This document shows, piece by piece, positions 25,201-34,474 of a DNA stretch of 64,000 nt (position 1 is its first letter; each line of letters begins with the position of its first letter). The DNA is from Loxodes magnus (taxonomy: Eukaryota; Ciliophora; Karyorelictea; Loxodida; Loxodidae), in NCBI GenBank assembly GCA_946699065.1, contig CAMPDV010001937.1, forward strand, positions 18,850 to 82,849, given 5' to 3'. The notes below the pieces were generated by a model. That model was not told the DNA's origin. It made no database searches and saw only the letters and a program-made list of their open reading frames with translations. The position numbers and the translations under genes were made by a program.

Positions 25201-26689
25201 TATTTCCTAGGATTTTCCTCAAAAATGGGTGGTTCGATTTAATGTTGACCTTTTTGATTCCCTTTTTTTGGTCCTAACTTCTCTAGGGTGTCGTTAACTC
25301 CTACCTTTTTGGAGCCGCGAAAAATCCTGATTTGAATCCTAACATATTATAGCATCTTTATAATTAAACTATTTTTGGGTTTAGAGTATTTTACTTAAAA
25401 TAACAAAAAGAATTATGATAAAAACTTTTAATTATTAAATAGTTTAAAACTTAGTACTTTTTATAAAAAATCTTATCATTCGTTTCAATAAATCTAAATC
25501 TTTTTCTATAAAATATTAAAATTTTGTTCCAAATTATAAAACTTTAATCAAAAACATTAATTAAATAGCCAAAATATTTAAATATTTTAAATAAAGGATT
25601 TCTTTTAGAAATTTTGGATTCAAATATTAAAAAAGGAAATAATTTTATTGATTATGCATCACTTAAAAAGATTTTTTGAATTTTCCCATAAAATATCTGA
25701 AATATATTTTTTTAATCAATTATACATCTTTAAAAGATTCAGAAAAAAAAATTGTTTCTATCCAGATAATTAAATATAAATTAAAGTTATCTCAAAAAGA
25801 ATAAATAATAGAAAAGTTATTTGTAATTGATAATAAATAATAAATAAACTAAAATAAATGCAACAAAAATGAGATAGAAAAAAAGAATGTAAGTAAAATT
25901 AAATGTAAAAAAAAACTTTAAAGAAAAAAATTTGCAAACCAAAATTAAAATAAAATCTTTCCAAATTTTTTCATATTTTATCTTTCTTTGTCTTTTTTTC
26001 ATATATTTCTATTTTATTTTGATTCTCTTTTTATCTCATTTTCTTTTTATTAGTTAAAGTTTTTTGGCGTGCTCTTTACTTTACTTTCAGATTTTTTTAT
26101 TTTAAACCATATTTTTATAATTTATTTTATTCTTTTGAAAAATGTTAATTTTAGTTCTTTATAATTTACTTTTATTAAGACTTTTATCTTAATAATTTAA
26201 AAGTTTTGCATAAATTAATCTTTTAATTGTTTTTTTTTGTTATAATGTGTAGTATTTCTTTGATAAATTAAAGGAATTTTAGATTTTTATAACCAAAATT
26301 TTAATTTTATATTTCAGATTATCTGTATTTAAATTTTACCCTCAAATTTTTTGCTTATAATTTTTTTAATTTTTGGATCAAAGTTGCAATTTTTTTCTTT
26401 TCGCATTTCCTTTTAATTATTTTTAAATTTTTTATGTTTTTTTAGTCTGCTCTTAATTAAAAACATGAAATATTTTTTTCTGTTTATCTATATCTTTTTT
26501 GCTTTTTATAATAATTTTTGATATAAATTTTTTTATTTTAATAATATTCAACTATTATTTATTACTAAATATTATTTTTTAAATGATTTGAGGTTAAGTT
26601 AATTATCGTTTTTTATATATTATAAGTATGCGAAAATTTACCTATATTTTTTAACTCTAAAATATTTTTTTAATATAAATAATAACAAA
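25201..26689. other. AT-rich stretch, no gene seen
   Basis: Mostly homopolymeric A/T runs, with a pyrimidine-rich part near 25,980-26,120. A small patch at 25,225-25,320 has higher GC but no recognisable product. Confidence 0.45.
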
Positions 26690-27345
26690 AAATAAATAAT
26701 AATGGCACTATACTTCTAAGGTTGACCTCTTTAAATTCACTTGTATTTACTCTTATAAAATTTCTGCTACCTCCTGCGAAGTCGTTCATAGATTTCTTGA
26801 TTTTCTTTTTTTCTTCGGTTCAATTTTCATCTTGAAAATAATTTCTTTTTTCCTCTTCTAGTTCTATATATTCTATAGCTCCTTTAAATATTTTCCTCAT
26901 TATTTTATTGTTCGTTTCCATTATTGATTCATTAATTCCAATCCTTGATAGCTTTATCATAAAAAAGTTTAGATATCTTGCGTATAATATTTTAACTCCG
27001 TTTTCTTCAAATTTTTTTACTTATAGTATTTACTTAATTTTAAACTATTAATATATCCTTATTAGATATTCTTTTTGCTTGCAGAATCATCATCATAATA
27101 TTCTTATCTGCTAAATAATTTATTTATTTTAGATTTTTCTCAATATCCATAGGATCTGCATTACTTTAATTTTTCTAGATTATTAATTGCTAATATAATT
27201 TAATTATTTAGTCTATCTTCTATTTACTTTTGTTAGAAGTTTACCTTTTGCATTTCCGATTTTTAGTTGATTTACTTTTTTAATTGCTTATTTTCTTACT
27301 TTATCTTCACAACGATTTATAAAAATGTTATAATTTTTTAATTTA
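26690..27345 (-). CDS. Unrecognised minus-strand coding stretch
   Basis: Read on the minus strand, about 200 codons have protein-like composition: an N-terminal basic part, then NADPMDIEKNLKQI, then a section with KILYARYLNFFMIKL and KGAIEYIELEEEK, ending near 26,700. At least two changes of frame and one TGA are needed, so introns or decay are involved. No family recognised. It lies downstream of, and on the same strand as, the micro-exon gene. Confidence 0.35.
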
Positions 27346-28594
27346 AATCCGAAACTTAAATTTTAGGGTTTTATTTTTGTTATTTTTTGATATATATATC
27401 TTTTTCGTAATTGATAGTTAAAATAGTAAGTCTTTTGCTTGATAAGAGGTTTATTGGATAATATAAATAATGTTTAGGTTGGTAATAAGTTTTTGATCTA
27501 TGACTGACTAGTTGAGTTTGAAAAATAAGATTTTGATTAATTGAATAGTAATATAAAATTGAGTCTATTAGATAGTTTTTGAGTGATAATGTTGTTAAGA
27601 TATATTAAGGAAATGATAGTGTTTTGAATTGAATTAAGGATATGTTTTGTTATTATATTTATAAAGGGTTAGCTAGAACAGATTATTAGTTATTTATATT
27701 GTTTATAATATTTACTTTTATATTATGCTATATTATACTTTTAAAATCAAAATACCATTTTCTAGTTGTCCTTATCAATTACACTTGTTGGTAACTGATT
27801 TGATTGATGTCTAGAGAGTAATAATTTAGTATATAATATAATTTTAGAGTGTACTTAAGATTTGAAATAATAATAGAAATAAATAACTCTGATTATAGAC
27901 ATAAATTAGAAGTTAATAATAAAATATGTAAATAAAGTAGTTTAAGAGTACACTACATCTTAATAGTATTAAACTAGAGAAATCTTACTAATAATATTAG
28001 TAGATAAAATAAAATAGAAGATATAGATAGAGGATATTAATAAATAGGTAAAAATAAGTAGTTAATATATTAATTAGAATATAAAATAGGGTTATAAAGT
28101 ATAGACTGTGTGTTATAATATTAGTAATTCAAATTAATCATATTCAAGTAGTAGTTTATAATAACAATCATTATATAAGCTAAATTCTTACATCTGCTTT
28201 AATCATATTATTACATAGATTATAAATTAAATAGTTATCTATTACAAATTTTTAAAATACCAGCAACAATATCTCAGTAACACTTTAACACTTTATTACA
28301 CAACCATAACTAAATCAAACTAACTAACTACATCCTTATTTACTATTATTTAAACTAACTATTTTATAATTCATAAACACACATTTTGTAGAGACTATAT
28401 TAGATCATTACATATTATCTTTAAAAATTACTAAAACTATTTTAAACACTAATAGAAGGATATCAAATTAACACTTCTAGACATTATTTCAAAATCAAAC
28501 AACTACTATCAACAAATCTAATACATCAGCTAAAATATATACCTATTATCAAAATATTACCTTAATTACTAATTCCAACATCTCCTTAATAGAA
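27346..28594. other. Stretch downstream of the micro-exon gene
   Basis: No gene recognised. The minus strand from about 28,590 to 28,140 is unusually T/G-rich and A/C-poor, and 27,420-27,700 shows the same bias on the plus strand. Occasional TAG-then-GT juxtapositions persist below 28,600 but without the strict 3-nt spacing, so I end the gene at 28,595. Confidence 0.35.
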
Positions 28595-28771
28595 TCAATT
28601 TTTCATCAATAAAGTGAAAAAATCAAGAAAGTTAGCAAAGATCTTGAAATATAAGGCTAATATGTTTAGTAACTTTAAAATAACTAAAGTATCTAAATTA
28701 GAAATTAATTAATAATTAAGTATTAATTTAAGATAAATATTTAAAGTTGTTAAATGTTTTTTCAATCTCTG
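28595..28771 (-). CDS. Putative last exon of the micro-exon gene
   Basis: After the last AG the exon-1 frame stays open for 58 codons to TGA at 28,597-28,595. The peptide starts QRLKKHLTTLNIY and becomes strongly hydrophobic (LKLLNILALYFKIF), a possible membrane segment or amphipathic helix. In the +1 phase the same DNA also has an open frame to TGA at 28,625-28,623 with a more hydrophilic product (EIEKTFNNFKYL). That phase would avoid the TGA codons of the array but requires a frame change near 32,600. The DNA alone does not decide between the two. Confidence 0.4.
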
Positions 28772-31700
28772 CTTATATCAAAAATTACCCTCTATAATCA
28801 AAAACTTACTTATCATTAAATTATTTACATCCTAAAATAGAAAAATAACTACCTAGTATAAATAATCTAATATTAATCATTACTACAACATTCTTTAATC
28901 AATTATATTAGGCATTACTTTCTTTTCAAATCAATCATTACCCCCTATAAATATTAATAATATTACATTCTATATCATTTTATTACTAACTTAGGTTAAA
29001 TAATACAAACTCATATAAGCAAATACTAGCTTCAATAAAATCAAAACCATCTTATAATTATTTCTTACAATCAAAAATTAAAAAGGTACCTGAAGTAGAT
29101 TCTTACCGCCTGAGGTAATTTATTACCCTCTTATAATAATAAAAAATACCAGCTATAATAGTTTTTAAATACAAACTGTCTATAAAAAATATTTTACATT
29201 CTATAAATTTTTAAAATATCTTACAATCTATAAATATTTAAAATATCTTACTCACTATAAATATTTAAAATATCTTACTCACTATAAATATTTAAAATAT
29301 CTTACTCCCTATAAATATTTAAAATATCTTACCATCTATAAATATTTAAAATATCTTACTCACTATAAATATTTAAAATATCTTACTCCCTATAAATATT
29401 TAAAATATCTTACCATCTATAAATATTTAAAATATCTTACCATCTATAAATATTTAAAATATCTTACTCCCTATAAATATTTAAAATATCTTACTCACTA
29501 TAAATATTTAAAATATCTTACTCACTATAAATATTTAAAATATCTTACTCACTATAAATATTTAAAATATCTTACTCACTATAAATATTTAAGATATCTT
29601 ACAATCTATAAATATTTAAAATATCTTGCCCGCTATAAATATTTAAAATATCTTACAATCTATAAATATTTAAAATATCTTACAATCTATAAATATTTAA
29701 AATATCTTACAATCTATAAATATTTAAAATATCTTACAATCTATAAATATTTAAAATATCTTACAATCTATAAATATTTAAAATATCTTACAATCTATAA
29801 ATATTTAAAATATCTTACTCACTATAAATATTTAAAATATCTTACTCACTATAAATATTTAAAATATCTTACTCACTATAAATATTTAAAATATCTTACT
29901 CACTATAAATATTTAAAATATCTTACCATCTATAAATATTTAAAATATCTTACCATCTATAAATATTTAAAATATCTTACAATCTATAAATATTTAAAAT
30001 ATCTTACCATCTATAAATATTTAAAATATCTTACCATCTATAAATATTTAAAATATCTTACCATCTATAAATATTTAAAATATCTTACCATCTATAAATA
30101 TTTAAAATATCTTACTCACTATAAATATTTAAAATATCTTACTCACTATAAATATTTAAAATATCTTACTCACTATAAATATTTAAAATATCTTGCCCGC
30201 TATAAATATTTAAAATATCTTACTCACTATAAATATTTAAAATATCTTGCCCGCTATAAATATTTAAAATATCTTACTCACTATAAATATTTAAAATATC
30301 TATAAATATTTAAAATATCTTGCCCGCTATAAATATTTAAAATATCTTACTCACTATAAATATTTAAAATATCTTACCATCTATAAATATTTAAAATATC
30401 TTACCATCTATAAATATTTAAAATATCTTACCATCTATAAATATTTAAAATATCTTACCATCTATAAATATTTAAAATATCTTGCCCGCTATAAATATTT
30501 AAAATATCTTACTCACTATAAATATTTAAAATATCTTGCCCGCTATAAATATTTAAAATATCTTACTCACTATAAATATTTAAAATATCTTGCCCGCTAT
30601 AAATATTTAAAATATCTTACTCCCTATAAATATTTAAAATATCTTACCATCTATAAATATTTAAAATATCTTACTCCCTATAAATATTTAAAATATCTTG
30701 CAATCTATAAATATTTAAAATATCTTACTCCCTATAAATATTTAAAATATCTTACTCACTATAAATATTTAAAATATCTTACTCCCTATAAATATTTAAA
30801 ATATCTTACCATCTATAAATATTTAAAATATCTTACCATCTATAAATATTTAAAATATCTTACTCCCTATAAATATTTAAAATATCTTACTCACTATAAA
30901 TATTTAAAATATCTTACTCACTATAAATATTTAAAATATCTTACTCACTATAAATATTTAAAATATCTTACTCACTATAAATATTTAAGATATCTTACAA
31001 TCTATAAATATTTAAAATATCTTGCCCGCTATAAATATTTAAAATATCTTACAATCTATAAATATTTAAAATATCTTACAATCTATAAATATTTAAAATA
31101 TCTTACAATCTATAAATATTTAAAATATCTTACAATCTATAAATATTTAAAATATCTTACAATCTATAAATATTTAAAATATCTTACAATCTATAAATAT
31201 TTAAAATATCTTACTCACTATAAATATTTAAAATATCTTACTCACTATAAATATTTAAAATATCTTACTCACTATAAATATTTAAAATATCTTACTCACT
31301 ATAAATATTTAAAATATCTTACCATCTATAAATATTTAAAATATCTTACCATCTATAAATATTTAAAATATCTTACAATCTATAAATATTTAAAATATCT
31401 TACCATCTATAAATATTTAAAATATCTTACCATCTATAAATATTTAAAATATCTTACCATCTATAAATATTTAAAATATCTTACCATCTATAAATATTTA
31501 AAATATCTTACCATCTATAAATATTTAAAATATCTTACTCACTATAAATATTTAAAATATCTTACTCACTATAAATATTTAAAATATCTTGCCCGCTATA
31601 AATATTTAAAATATCTTACTCACTATAAATATTTAAAATATCTTGCCCGCTATAAATATTTAAAATATCTTACTCACTATAAATATTTAAAATATCTTAC

Positions 31701-33237
31701 CATCTATAAATATTTAAAATATCTTACCATCTATAAATATTTAAAATATCTTACCATCTATAAATATTTAAAATATCTTACCATCTATAAATATTTAAAA
31801 TATCTTGCCCGCTATAAATATTTAAAATATCTTACTCACTATAAATATTTAAAATATCTTACCATCTATAAATATTTAAAATATCTTACCATCTATAAAT
31901 ATTTAAAATATCTTACCATCTATAAATATTTAAAATATCTTGCCCGCTATAAATATTTAAAATATCTTACTCACTATAAATATTTAAAATATCTTGCCCG
32001 CTATAAATATTTAAAATATCTTACTCACTATAAATATTTAAAATATCTTGCCCGCTATAAATATTTAAAATATCTTACTCCCTATAAATATTTAAAATAT
32101 CTTACCATCTATAAATATTTAAAATATCTTACTCCCTATAAATATTTAAAATATCTTGCAATCTATAAATAATTAAAATATCTTACATTCTATTTTAAAT
32201 AGAAATACCATCTTATTTTAAGATTTACCTCCTTTATTTGTTTTTTTTACTTGCTATATATTAAATAATTTACTTTCTGGATTTGTTAAATTACCAACTT
32301 AACATAATTATTTTACAATCTTTTTTATTATATACATTCTATATTTAATTATTACTCCCTTTCTTAGTATTCTTACAATCTTATTTATTTTATTACATTC
32401 TTAAATTTTATTTATTACTTTCTAGTTTTTAAAGTATTACTCACTTTTGTTAAATATATTACACACTTTTTTAAAATTTACCTCCTATACATTTATTTCT
32501 AACTTTTTTCGAAGTCATTTTAGCCTTTTTTAAATTTCTTATTTTCTCCTATTTTTGATTATTTAATGCTTTCTAATTTTTATTATTATTTACATTCTAT
32601 TATTATTATATTTACCATATTATTTTCTCATTATCTCGAAAACTAATTTTTTATTAATTACTTTCTATCTTTATTTTTTACCTCCTAAATCTTATTTTCT
32701 CACCTCCTTAAATTTATATTAATTACAAGCCTTCAATTTTAATTCTAGCTAAGCCTCATCTCTATTCTCCATTTTATTTATTTTATGCTAACTATCTAAT
32801 TTTTCTTATCCTCTATAAAGTTCATAAAAATCAGCGTCAATTCCTTCTAGTCTTTCTACTTTTTATTTCAGTTATTCAATTGTTTCTCCTTCCTCTACTG
32901 TTAAGTTTATCTCTTCTTCATTTTCACTTAAAATCTTGACTTTTATTAGTTTCGGTTTCTGCTAATAAGATAGTTCAATTTTAGTTTCTTCAAGATGAAG
33001 TTATTTATATTCTTATTTACTTTCACTTGATTAGCCCTTTTAGCTTATTAAACTTTTTGGATCATTGAATGAAACTTTTCTACAATTTCTTTTTGGGCAC
33101 TGACTAGAACCCTCTTTTAAGTATTCTTCAAGAATACAAATTTGGCATACTTGATGTCCACAAGGAAGGGTTACGGGAATTCGTATTGAGGAGTCGAAAT
33201 GAACTAAGCATGAGCTGCACCTGTTAGATTCAGCCAT
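28595..33237 (-). CDS. RING-UBL gene with 149 mini-introns and one-codon exons (model)
   Basis: Whole-gene model, read downward on the minus strand. Exon 1 (33,237-32,704) encodes a RING finger and a ubiquitin-like domain. Then come 149 intron-like segments: 21 before the 27-bp array, 110 in it and 18 after. All start GT or GC and end AG. They separate 145 exons of exactly 3 nt and three of 27, 45 and 21 nt; the final exon is 28,771-28,595. Lengths tile both flanks exactly (514 and 429 nt). Every internal exon is a whole number of codons, so the frame leaving exon 1 reaches the last exon unchanged, giving 412 residues. That frame holds 37 in-frame TGA codons, 35 in the array, so it is productive only if TGA is read as sense. 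RING proteins are usually E3 ubiquitin ligases. Motifs, lengths and spacing are seen; splicing itself is inferred. A bare tandem repeat beside an unrelated RING gene is the alternative. Confidence 0.6.
28772..29200 (-). other. Downstream series of 18 divergent mini-introns
   Basis: This 429-nt stretch divides exactly into 18 intron-like segments (14-26 nt, plus one of 37 nt), seventeen 3-nt exons and one 21-nt exon. Donors are GTAA, GTAT, GTTT or GTTA; acceptors TAG, AAG, CAG or GAG. The 21-nt exon reads VPFQFLI in the exon-1 frame. None of the triplets is TGA. The one segment needing an assumption is the 37-nt one, which contains an internal TAG. As upstream, sequence and length vary while ends and 3-nt spacing hold. 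Confidence 0.65.
29201..32189 (-). repeat. 27-bp tandem array, 110 units plus one 19-bp unit
   Basis: 2,989 bp equals 110 units of 27 bp plus one shortened 19-bp unit near 30,295. On the minus strand each unit is a variable triplet followed by 24 nt starting GTAAGATATTTT and ending TTTATAG. Hand count of triplets: TGA 35, ATG 31, ATT 19, CGG 14, GGA 10, AAT 1. All 14 CGG units and two ATT units have GCAAG instead of GTAAG. Apart from that, the 24 nt vary only in a few units (near 29,595, 30,990, 29,207 and 32,170). Read unspliced, two of the three minus-strand frames are open, one giving nonapeptides around KIFQIFI. Read as introns, each unit is a 24-nt GT-AG or GC-AG intron with a one-codon exon. 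Confidence 0.95.
29591..32170 (-). repeat. Higher-order 1,396-bp duplication within the array
   Basis: The rare variant unit at 29,591 recurs at 30,987, a spacing of 1,396 bp = 51 x 27 + 19. After each copy, going up in coordinate, unit types follow nearly the same order: one CGG, six ATT, four TGA, two ATG, one ATT, a run of ATG, and so on to the rare ATT/GC-donor unit at about 30,690 and 32,156. The second copy lacks the 19-bp unit and differs by a few units in run lengths. This shows segmental unequal exchange on top of single-unit turnover. Confidence 0.85.
32190..32703 (-). other. Upstream series of 21 divergent mini-introns
   Basis: Read downward, this 514-nt stretch divides exactly into 21 segments of 16-21 nt that begin GT (one GC) and end AG. 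They are separated by eighteen 3-nt exons, one of 27 nt (32,642-32,616) and one of 45 nt. From the eighth segment onward, 14 segments in a row are spaced by exactly 3 nt. Most start GTAA; ends are TAG, AAG or CAG. The sequences differ from one another and from the 27-bp core, so shared ancestry by recent duplication does not explain the constant ends and spacing. The 45-nt exon reads EKIRNLKKAKMTSKK in the frame of exon 1. The 27-nt exon contains one in-frame TGA. Confidence 0.7.
32704..33237 (-). CDS. RING finger plus ubiquitin-like domain protein (exon 1)
   Basis: ATG at 33,237; 178 codons to the first intron-like donor. Residues 7-52 form a RING-HC finger with ligands C7, C10, C26, H28, C31, C34, C47 and C52 (core motif LPCGHQVCQIC). 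Residues ~97-165 align with ubiquitin along their length: a first strand LIKVKILSE, then TIEQLKQKVERLEGI matching ubiquitin's helix and the conserved EGI, then LYRGQEKLD and a closing strand LELKLK. Known role of such parts: the RING recruits a ubiquitin-charged E2, and the UBL contacts proteasome or ubiquitin receptors. If nothing is spliced, the frame runs to TGA at 32,515, giving about 240 residues with a basic tail. The UBL ends a few residues before the first donor, so the splice array sits after a complete domain. Exon 1 has no interruption, which suggests it is functional. Confidence 0.85.
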
Positions 33238-33952
33238 ATTGATTATAATGAAAGTGAATTAAATAGTTTAAATCTATTTATGTTTAATTCTAAAGCTTAA
33301 GAAAATAATAAGTTATTAATAATTAGATAGTTACTATACTAGTCTAAAGCTAAGAAGCTTTTCTAAATTAAGAATTCATATATTAACTTAATTAAACATT
33401 TGGCTATTACTTAATTCATTTTAATCCATATCATATTAACACTATCTATCTATACTCATGTAGTCTATCATTTAGAACTTTAATGCAATCAATATTGCTA
33501 CTATCATAGCTTTTGTATACTAATAATAGTTATCTATTTATAATGCTTTTACTTATAATAGGAAGGATATACTTTTAGTATAATTAGTAGCTTTCTAAAG
33601 GATTATTTTGCTACTTAATTATTTTATTAAGCTTTTCTACCAAGCTAGCCTTTTTAATTTCTTTTTCTATTTAGAACATTTATATATAATGTCCAAACCT
33701 ATACCTCAGAGATGAGAGACAAATGAAAAGATAAGATAATTTAAAGTTAATAGATTAAAGAGAGAGGTTGATTTATTTAGAAGCTGATATAAAAAGTTAG
33801 CTCATTATTCGAACTAGAAGAAAGACTTTTAGGAATAATAAATGTCACATCTTATATCTTAAGATAATAAATAGTAGATAATTTAAGCAGAAGTAAGTGT
33901 AGAATCTATTTTATATTTTTTAATTATTTATTTCTTTAAAATAAAAGGCATT
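33238..33952. other. Intergenic stretch between divergent genes
   Basis: Lies between the start of the minus-strand RING gene and the plus-strand membrane-protein region, so it probably holds both promoters. AT-rich, no specific motif recognised. Confidence 0.4.
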
Positions 33953-34474
33953 ATGCAATCAATCTGGAAACAACCATGCAAGGTAATGTCGAAACTTCAC
34001 CTATTAGCATACAAAGCATCGTTCTTCTTGCAATTCAAAGCTTGCATCTCTTTAGTTAGTCAATTCTTATTATCAAGCGTGAAGCAGATCTTCTTGCTTT
34101 ATTTTTGCTACCTCAGCTTTGTATTATACCTCAAAGCCTTATGGAAATTGAAGCCTTCCTAATTAAGCATAAATTTTGCTGAAGGAAAAAATTATCGAAT
34201 AATCTATTCTAAAGCCAGTAATTTAGCTGAAGTTTCCGAAGGTAGAAATCTTTCCAAAAATATTTTGGAAGGGTTTACTTCTTCCTACTACAGGAGGAAA
34301 AGGAAGAGATTGCTTTTGCTTTTTATTTACCCTACTACTATCTAGCACTTGATGAAACTGAGTCATGCTAGTCTTTATCCTTAATGCTATTATCGTTAAC
34401 TTCCATGCTTCTAACCAAATTTTCTAATTCTCTCGACTTTACCTCTTCAATAATTTCAGAACCACATAAACTGA
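33953..34474 (+). CDS. Unrecognised 173-residue ORF
   Basis: Complete frame from ATG to TGA. The product begins MQSIWKQPCKVMSKL and has a hydrophobic central part (FLLYFCYLSFVLYL) that could span a membrane. A second plus-strand frame over the first 200 bp is also protein-like (MQGNVETSPISIQ), so the true frame is uncertain. It sits at the start of the region encoding membrane-protein pieces and may be its 5' part. Confidence 0.35.

Noticed and set aside
24901-26002. Short minus-strand ORFs in the purine-rich and AT-rich tracts
   Set aside because: They consist of Phe/Ser or Lys/Ile runs that follow from base composition alone.
29201-32189. CRISPR-like array (24-nt repeats with 3-nt spacers)
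   Set aside because: The genome is eukaryotic, spacers of 3 nt are far too short and take only six values, and there are no cas-like genes.
29201-32189. Plain nonapeptide-repeat protein encoded without splicing
   Set aside because: Two minus-strand frames are indeed open across the array, but the flanking units are 17-29 nt long and mostly not multiples of three, so no peptide period is kept there, whereas splice-like ends and 3-nt gaps are.
29201-32189. Tandem germline-eliminated sequences bounded by TA, as in Paramecium
   Set aside because: Unit ends resemble TAYAG only in the core; the flanking units share GT and AG ends, not a TA at both sides.
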